Shown here one piece after another: positions 38,901-49,000 of a stretch of 64,000 bases of DNA. The number at the start of each line of letters is the position of its first letter. Within the stretch, counting starts at the first letter, position 1. The DNA comes from Phoronis australis (taxonomy: Eukaryota; Phoronida; Phoronidae): positions 277,625-341,624 of the forward strand of contig NMRA01000190.1 of the NCBI GenBank assembly GCA_002633005.1, written 5' to 3'. The notes under the pieces were generated by a model that did not search any database, had not been told where the DNA came from, and saw only the letters and a program-made list of their open reading frames with translations. The position numbers and the translations under genes were made by a program.

Positions 38901-41900
38901 ACTTTTTCAACATGAAGACGAGTGTCCAGTGCCCACAGCTATGCAAAAGTATCAACAGGTGGCAGCAGAGGTCATTGGTCCGATGTGACGGGGTGCGTTC
39001 CGTAGATGCACGAAGCACCTACGGCAAGAAACAATGAATTCTATTTCATAGTCCAATATACCGAGCCAGCCATCTAAACACTTCAGCAAGGATACGCTAC
39101 TCGCGAAACACCTTTCATTCGCTCGATTTTGCGCAGTCTTGCGTGAACTTGTTTTTTCTCGATTGTCTTACGTTTAAGGAAGGTACCCCACTGAGTCTAT
39201 GCTTTTACTTCAAGAAAAACACATGAAAGAGGTTCCAATTTCCCGATTCTCTATTTTAACGGTTGAGTGCAGTGCAGTGCTATTCTTTAAAAGGGTTCCA
39301 AACCCTGCATTAGTAGATACTAAGTATCATTAGATTGTAAAAACACAATGCTCTGTAAACTCGCCTATCCTCACAAATTAGGAGCACACTTAAAAATTCC
39401 TGGCGTAATGTTCTCAATCAGAAAACGTGACTAACACGTCGGGTGATCTCATCGACGGTTGTGGGAGAAGACCGCCCCGTCGATCGGAAATCACGGGATA
39501 CAGTTTGTCATATACACGTTGTAATATTTAGGTGTTAGGAGATGTACTAACTGTGCAACAGCGTGTGACGGACTGGACACAGTTTACTGTGAAATAATTT
39601 TAAAATAGTATACTTTTAACCTGCATGTATACCGAAAAGTTTTCCTCGTGGCTTTCGGAAGTCTACATTGTTTTGCGAGATGTGGTCCATTTGTCATACA
39701 TTCGTTGAAAATCTTTATATGTTTTATACAAATAAAAAGATATCTACTCACGTACAAGTCGCATGCCAAGCCTCTTTTTTTCTTCAACCGGGGATTTCTG
39801 TAACCGTGACCTGGACGGTTTCACGGAAATCGAGGAAAATTTAAACGATGGCTGCGTGGCGTAAAGCAAATTTCTTGCAAGAAAAAGGTGATCACAGAAA
39901 TCTTGGTTACTAAAGCTTTTCTCGCGATTGTGCTGCCTCCAGAGAGCGAACACCAGGAGTAAACCAAAACTATGCTAGGAAGTCGCTTTTTGAAATGCCG
40001 GGTTAGACACTTTGCGGAAACGTCAATGAAAAACACTCTAACATAAAAATTATTCCGTAAATGACATTTGCCAATTAAAGGAAAATCATAAGAATTCCTC
40101 AAATGTAATTCCAAAGCACGAAATCTTTTTTTACGTATTTTTCATTGGATGGGAGCATTTTGAGCATCTAAGGTTACGCCGAGATTGTCGAACTTGAAAG
40201 CGCCTCCGATGAGCTCTGTTTAGAAAAAAGTCCTGAAAGCGCCCCCCCATGGAGCACTTTGTGGGGGAGCAGTTACGGAATAACCCCGTATTCATGACCG
40301 GCTGCTGTTTGGCGACTACAGCGCCAATACTGAATGTGTAGTGTGCAAAAACTGTTGAGTGTAACGAGGATACTTAAAGACAAATTGCTTCATTCTCATT
40401 ACTTAACATTCCTAATAAATGCCACATCATGCAGGCACGCGTCTTAAACCTTCTAGCTAAGACACGACAGAAAATAATTTCCATTCCCAAATAGATAATA
40501 TAGGTTGGCAAGGAAACGTTGACAAAACCAAGAATCTAAACAGGATTACCTAACCCTTCCTAAATTTCTCTCGCTGTCGCTTGACTTTTATGTCAAGCGA
40601 AATTTTGAGACCAGAATATAAAAGTTAAGCAGCTTGGAGTGAAAGGCATCCATTTCCTTCTTATGCCAGTCGGTAAAGTCACGTAACCGTACAATATTAT
40701 TTTAATGTTCAGCCTGGGAGTAACGTTAACAACGGCAAAAAATGTTATACCGACATAGATGTCGATTTTTGTGTTTTTATCAATATTTGACTGATAAGCA
40801 GTTCTATGGGCAGCGAAAAGACTCAAAATAAACAATGCTCCCAAATAGACAGGTTATCTGTCGAACAAACAGGTTAGTGTGCAAACAGACAGGTTATTTA
40901 GGCCCTAGTTTAGTTTTGACAAACATGCATATTAAGTGGTTTAGTTTTTGGGAAACAGACAGGTTATTTAGTGAACGAAGATAGAAGAAGTTAGTTGGGC
41001 CGAACAGACAGGTTACTTGTAGAACGAACACTGTCAGTTCTAATACACAGGGCAGTCATCGAATGAAAAAGTTGATTTTGCCGAACAGCGGTCGAACAGA
41101 CAGGACAGAGGGCGCTGATGCAACTCGAGAAATTGTTGACGTCACGATGTAATCGAATAGCATGAGCCAAAGTTGTTTGTGGTAGTCTACAATGAGTGAG
41201 GAACACTATTTGTCATCGACCTCTCTACAATAATCTTAGGAAATTCCGATGCGTTTGCTTGTTGAAATATGGCGGTTGATAAATTACACATAGTAGAACC
41301 GTTTACGACAACGTTACATGCCTTCAAGGCCTGGTTCGCGGGTCACGCGGCCCAAATAATCAGTGTCATTCGATAATTTTAGTTGAAGTGAAATTGATCA
41401 CTATTATATGCAATTTGTGTATAATTTTGTGATTGCATATTTTACTGGTATTATATCTTGCCATTTTATGATGATTTGTAAATAGCGTCAGCACTCAAAG
41501 GATCTTTACGTCTTCATTTATTTGACGACATCATCACATGGAGAAGTAAAAACCCTCTTACGAAGTCACTTTAGAAATGCCTTCAGGGTACGCCTACATC
41601 TGGGGATTGAAGAAGACTATATCCACCAGCTTGACCGGCAAGAACAAGTCACTATCTTCAGGCTAAGAACCGGCCACTGCCAGCTGTTCTCCCACATGCA
41701 TCGCCTGAAAATCTCTCACACAGACGAGTGCCCCTGTGGCACTGGCCCCCAGACACATGAACATTTACTGCAGAGCTGCCCTGCGTTCGATACCCTAAGG
41801 CGCCAGACATGGCCCAGTCCGGTGGAACTCAAGGTAAAACTGTGGGGCCCAACGACATCATTGAGGCGAGTGCAAACTTCGCCCAGAAGACCAGACTAGC

Positions 41901-44900
41901 TATCTAAGCTACATGGCTGGGAACGCTGAAGAAGAAGAAGATTTGACGAAATTTGAAATTTAGTTATTCACTGTTGCATTCGCTGTACTATCAAAATCAG
42001 TTTTGCATATACACAAAATGTTTTAAAAAGCGTCCTTTACGTTACTTTCTTCAATCATTGACGTTCGATCTCTAATTGTTGTAATGTTCATTTGCGTGGG
42101 CACGAAAAGATAAAACTTCTCACCACAAAGTAACAAAAACTGAGAAGGTGTTAAATGTCATGGCGCCTACAAGCGAGGAAGCACATGCGCGCCTTTATGC
42201 AAACACTTGACCGAAAGTTTTTCTATGAACGATCGCATTATATCGGATATATACGCGTGTGGGCCTGCCCCCAATTTAGCAAATGTTTAGATTAGGACAT
42301 GCCTCCACTGAGGCCTGCACGCAGTACCGCACAGGCCTACATGTGTACAACCATGCACTTTCTCTAAACGTAATTTTGGGGGACAGACAGTACTCTGAAA
42401 TATTTGAAGGTGGTGCTTTCATGGAGATCCGAACTATACCGCGAATCCTCGACAACACTACAGTCACATATACTTTAGGAAGCTTTTTATCAAAATTGCA
42501 TCAACAAGGAATTAAGCGTAGGATTTTCTCAACCGGAGTGGGAAACGGGCGTTTGAGACCTACGCAGTCATATCTGTTAAAAGAGTCAAGCGGGGACGTT
42601 TGTGAGGAAGAAGTAAGCAACAGTTGACCTCAGAACCCATATGGTGTTAGTCAAAATAACTCAGCTCAGATAGCAACACCTGTTGGAGAGTCCCAATCTG
42701 AAATACGAAAATGCAGGTTCTGGGAGCAGTCATTTGTTTTCAAGTGGCGCTCTCTGTTCTGACTATCCTCTGACACAGCACCACCTATACTGAAAAGTCA
42801 CCCTGTGGAAACATGATGAACGACCCAAGGAACGACCCCAAGGGTGTGTGTTTGTGTGGTCATCAATGCACATGCCTTGATCGGAAGTATACCAATCATA
42901 TCGGTACCTCTTGCACACGCTGTTATGCACTGTACTTGTTTGGTCTTGTTTGGGCTTAAGTCAAAGGTGGTCGCCATACTACGTGACAGTAAACAGATAA
43001 GGGTTCCCCTGGTTACTGAATTTTATGGTATCGGTTTCATTAGTTTAACCAATGAGAAGCCATGTTAAACAATCTTCGACAGTGCTACCGTCGTAGCACT
43101 GTGAAAGAGTGTTTTCAACTGACGTGCTTGCCTATTCGACAATTGACTTAATTATTTGAAAGTTAAGCCTCTCGGGTGACACTGTTTGATAACCTACTTA
43201 ATCACATGCCAACTTCCTTGTTTGCTTAACTGTAGGCACCTGCCTGTACGACAGTATCTGCAAAATTGTCTTGTCTGTATGGTAAACCATTTTTGGCTTG
43301 TTTAGCCTATTTGACGAATCACTTGTCTGTTTCTCAAACCACTTGTCTGTTTGTTAAATCACTTGTCTACAGGTGGCACTCAATAGCTTTTTGAGCCACG
43401 TTTCAGTTTGCTGACCTAATTTCATTAAAAATTGGCGCCTGCTGGGTTCAGGGCCGGGCATTTCAAGTTCTGAGCTGTGGCCCAAAAGTATCATCAATAT
43501 TTTAGTTATATTAAATTTTATTTTTCCTTTTTCACCTACGTGGAAATATTTCAACCTAGGCGGAACCATTTCCACCTGGGTGGAAATTATTTCCACCGTG
43601 GTAGAAATTATTTTCACCCTCGTGGAAATTATTTTCACCCAGAGTGAAAATAATTTTCACCGTGGTAGAAATTATTTTCACCCTCGTGGAAATTATTTTC
43701 ACCCAGAGTGGAAATAATTTTCACCGGTTGAAAATAATTCCCACCTAGGTTGAATTATTTCCACCTAGGTGAAAACGGAAAAATAAAATAATACTTTAAC
43801 TAAAATATTGTTTATGCTTTTGGGCCACCGTAGCATGTGAAGTCTACAAATGTCATTTGCTTTGCTTGATTTTTGAGATTGTCAGCTGTTGACCCCTTGA
43901 CCCACCTTTTGCTCAGCTGTGGCTTTTGTTAAACCTTTACTGAGAAGTTAAAATTTAGTAGAAAATTCAGATACCCCCAGACTCTTTGGATTTGTGAAAA
44001 AATCTTGCTGGTCGACACCCACTTTACACCTGATTTCTGGAATCTGTAGAGTTTTGGGAGTCTGGATGCACTGGTGGCTTTGGGTGAAAACTGCTGATTT
44101 GGCATATTTTGCTTGTTTTTTCAAGCAGCCGTCTGCACTTCCGGTAGTCGTAGAAGATGGAAAAATGACTTTGGAATCAGTTTCAACAGACTTTGTGCAA
44201 GGTTTTTGAGGCCTTTGTCCCATTATGGTCGTCAAATTTTCAGTTTTTGTATTTCCTGTGGAACATACTGTTGGAGCTGACTCGACCTCGTTTGAACCTT
44301 TTTGCTGCTCATACTGTAGACCTTACGTGATAACCGTTGGGTGTTTTGAAACTCTGTTTGACAGAGAACACCATAGACGTATACATAAAGAATAAACATA
44401 CAAACCGTCCTGGTTAGCCGAGTAGACGGGTTTATCAGTTTGGATGAAGACGAAACCATTTCGAGGGGTAACAAGTAATTTGAGTTCTCTCTGAAACTCA
44501 AGTTCCGTTGAATTTCCTCTGGTCACCATGAAAACGTACTGTTCGCCCTGCAGCTGAATATCGCGAGGAGTTGCCACTAAAATTTCCGTCGGTTTGCCTG
44601 TTTGAGAAAAATCAATGATTAAAATACACTCGTCCATGCACAACGACATCTGAACAATGGGTAAAACTATTCTGATACTTGGGGTTCCGCCTCAAAGCCA
44701 TTTTTATCTGCCTACTTGGGATGGCACTTGTGTTCTTCCTGCGCCAGGTGGTGTTTTAAACAGTGTTCGATTCCAACGTCCAGCCGCACCCTCCCTTCCC
44801 CCAATGGTCCCCTCGCCGTCAACAATTTCGGCCCACGAAACACTGGCCATCACCACTCCACATGCCAATAACTTGGTTTACAAGTCCCGTTCGAGTTTTA

Positions 44901-46044
44901 CTTTTATTGTTTTCTTTGCCATGATTGTGGAATATCGACATGAAAGCTGGTTGGCTTCCGAGTGTGTTTCTTTCACATTTTATTTGATTAAAAAATTTAA
45001 TGAACATTGAAAACGATTGTTGGCTGTACATCTAAGACGGTCGACATTTTTAAAGGGACATTATTGGTCTTACTGCCGGTGGGTGGGATGGACGTCTTGA
45101 AGTTATTAACTTTGACCAGAACTATGAAACAACAAATTAAACCCGCCCGCTATGTTTTTGTGATTTCATAACACATCGCCAATTTGCATCGTTGTCTGGC
45201 ATTAGCAGACATTCGCTGAAATCAAGGCTATTTAAATTCGCTCATGCTCAGATAATGTTCACCAATAAGGACAAATCTGAGGCTACGAAAATACCCGAGA
45301 TATATGTACATGCGAGTGTCTTATGTGTGTGGAATGTGCCCCCGTTTATCTCCACAGGTCGCATGGCCTAGAAGTAGTGAAACACGTTTTGGACTAAACA
45401 ATACATATCTATTGCCTGTGGTAATTTCAGTGACAAGTGAAGCAAAACACAGGGTATGCGCTTTTCATCATAAAATACGTAAATTTGCGTGATCCGTACT
45501 CAATATTTACCAAAAGTGCTGGCATTAAAGACAATACTCGATACTTGGGACATGTTCTGTGATGCAAGACACTTGCGGTGAGAAATCTTGACTAGTGGAA
45601 CGCAAATAGTGAGTTTAGATACAATTTTCGCCAACAATAAAACAACTCATTTTCTGACTCACGGTAGTAAGGTCGGGATCTTAAGTCTAAGTTTTACTGA
45701 CTTAATTTTGCGTGGCTCGCAGTAATTCGCCTTTTGAAACGGCCAATGAAAATTACATGAGCATTTTTGTCGCTAAAAAACTACTTTGTATAATACATGG
45801 GGCAACGAGGGACAGTAAATGATGATCAAACGTGGACGACTACTGTAAATTTCTAAGTGGCTTTTGTTGCATTTGGGACTACGAAATTTTCTGAATGACG
45901 TTCAAGGCCCTGTACGGAACAGGTAAATATTTTTTCCATGATTTAATACGCCACAACAGTGGCTGTAGAACAGTATTATAATCATCATCATCATCATCAT
46001 CATCATCGTCATAATCGTCATCATCATCATCATCATCATCAACT

Positions 46045-46090
<46 letters not shown>

Positions 46091-49000
46091 AAGATCTCCC
46101 CAAGGGACAGCGACGAATGAATAACAGACAATACACGTACAAAATAAAATTAAAATGTTCTCGTTAAGACTCTCAGCAGACAAAACTCAGCCAACGCCGG
46201 ATTACAGATATTATTCGAGCGAAGGAGAAGTCAGAGAGAGTCCACAAATCATAATTACATTCAAATGACCAAGGCTGGCGTGGAAAAGATGATCGACATA
46301 ACAGACCAATAGGGATATCTCCATGCCAATGTGGCTGTCTCACATTACGTAACAATAGAACTCTCCTTTGTCCCGGAGATAAGAAAGCGCGTGACCTAGT
46401 TTTAGACATCGGGCATATGTTCTGATTGATGTCGGGATAGCGAAGAATTTCAGATCACGCATCCCCGGGTTTTGTCCAGTTTATCAAACTTTTTCACGTC
46501 GGAGTTGCAACCCACAGCACAGCTATTGGAAGGACTAATAGAGTAATGCAACCGAGAAAAACTTGGAAAGAATCAGACAACAACAAACAACATGTGAAAC
46601 TCTAGTGGCACGAAAACGAGACAGCAAATGTGCCTGACGGATGTTAACGACATTGTGGGTAAATACAGCCGAGATTCGAGTGTCGCTGTGTAATTCGGGA
46701 CGGCGCTATTATCCTAGCCGAGAAAGTCCCGGGAGCAATCATTCCTTTCTGCTAGTATGTACGCAGACGTCTACACGGAGAGTCCACAGTAGAATTACCA
46801 ATAACTCACTGAACACTAGATATCCCAAGGGCACTCACTAATGAGGTATGGTGATTTCTGTCACCTAACCGGCCGCAGAACGGTTTAACATGACTGCGTC
46901 GACTCACAATTAAGACCAGTATAAGACAGTCCAGATTGTCTAAGGAAATAACACACTTTTCTTAATTTCTTATGTCGAGTAGATGGGTCAGCAGACCTAG
47001 AGAAAGTAACTCCTAAGATCTCCAATCCATCAGCGTTATCCATTACTTTAGTCTACCATTCGAACGCCAAGTTGGCTAACAAATTGGTTTCCAGTAATTA
47101 TACATTTGCTTTTTAACAAACCAAAGTTGATTCTCCATTTATTGGCATAGCTGCTCCATATATCAATGATGTTCTGAAGACCAGTAACAGTAATAGAACA
47201 AAGGGTTAAGTCATTTGCATAAGCAAATGAATTAAATGTGTGAGATCCAAATCTGATACCTGAGTCACATCACTACAGATCTGACATCAGGTCACGAATG
47301 TAAACATTGAACAGCAGGGGAGACAAAATGCTGCCTGTCTGGTTTGTCGAGTGACTCTGAAATAACTATTACAATTGACAACATTATTCCACCTAATAAC
47401 CACATCACGATTATTATACCAGTTGCACAGCGCACGCTAAATACATCATTAAAGATATTATCAACTTTGAGGTTATAAAACAGTCCTTGATGCCAAACAG
47501 AGTCGAAGCATGTTTCTGCGATAACTAGTTTTTAACACCTCTACCCAAAAGGGCACCATGCGTTCCTGTCTAAACACTAGACATTGAGTGCTGCATATGC
47601 TCTTTGCATACCTACCTGGATGAACCAGGCCGCTGACTGCGTCTGTCCTCCAGTTTCGCGAGGGACAGTCTTCCAGATAAATGTCCACGTGTACAGGTTC
47701 GATGGCGTCGAATATCGTTATCAGAACGGAGTCGTTGAAGCCGTAACCAAGAGTGTTCGGAGGGTTGATCACGTATGTTGGACTAACAAAAGAAGACCGT
47801 ATTCCACTCAACATTTTTTATGTTTGAATATACCCCTATTGAGACCGGGGTCTAATCTTTGTATTAACTCGACATAGAAGTCGAATTTTTCTTTTACTTT
47901 TTCCCTTTTTAGTACGAACTCAAAACAGGCGTATGCTATTCTGTGCTCGAGAATGGTTTACCATACAAGTGTCTATTATCAGTTCGCAGTTACCAAGTCA
48001 AGTAAAAACTTAAGTTTTCGAGTTCAGACTAGAGTTCGGTAACTGCAAACTAGGTTTAGATAGATATCAGTATGATGAAACGCTTTTGTACGAAAGCCAA
48101 AACAAAAATAGTCGGATGCAAACGGGGTTAATCTTGATCTTAAGACGTTTCACCACAAACGTAATTACAGCCTTTAGAAAACCTGCCTCTGGTGCCTGTT
48201 TTAGTTTTTTAGTCACAGTTGAGTTAATCGCCAAAAATTTCATTAGAAATTGACCACTTCTGAGTTGACTGGGCATTTTTAAATATTCACTGCTTTTGAG
48301 GACTGCGTTTGGTCAAATGAAAAATACCACGTCATTGTTGCCGAGAGTTTTTGAACCCGTTTTTTGTAGTGATGACTTTCCTCAAAACCTGACAGCTTGC
48401 AATATTTCGGCATGAAATTTGGGTACTCCTCACACACGAGATTTGTTAAAAGGATACCAAGCAGGTTTTTGGCCTATTAAGAGGTATTAAAACGACTTTT
48501 CCATACAATTCTCTGTCACAAATAATGCCCTGTAATCCCCGACAACTTCAAAATTTGAGCCTGTTAAACGGGCAAACTGGCGTATGCTTTTAGCGAGTTA
48601 CACACAACTTTGGTGAAGGATAAACCACCAAGAACCATAATATCCAATCTGTGACATTGAAAGGAGTATGAGTTTTTAGTTGATTTCTACCTTAATTTGT
48701 AAGATTGACGCCACTGATGCATTAGCAAGTGACAGGATTAGGATTGGTGGAAATCATCAAAACAGGGTTTAGTATCCCTTTAATGTCTGGAGGGGTTTGG
48801 TTGTTGTTTGATTGTCATCACTTGTAACTTGTGGGGTGAAAACTGCATTGTAAGAATATAATCAAACGTTTTTTACATCAATCGTTTCGAAGTAGTTACA
48901 TCAACCTCTAGTTAGCCTACATGACGTACCCAACTCGTTCAGAAAATATTAATACTGCTTTCGGTTTCAGCTGCGCAAACGACCAGTCAAGTAGTCAATT

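Larger units (their letters stand above)
40842..43372. other. Region bounded by clustered AACAGACAGGTTA-like repeats
   Basis: At 40842-41110 about six copies of AACAGACAGGTTA occur. At 43260-43372 a related motif, CACTTGTCTGTTT, is inverted and repeated. Possibly subterminal repeats of one large element, now holding a non-LTR insertion. Confidence 0.4.

Noticed and set aside
40842-41110. CRISPR-like spaced repeats
   Set aside because: Spacing is irregular, repeats are 13 bases, and the DNA is animal.
45879-46183. Open frames with poly-Asp, poly-Asn, poly-Ile and poly-Met
   Set aside because: They are translations of the ATC/ATT microsatellite.
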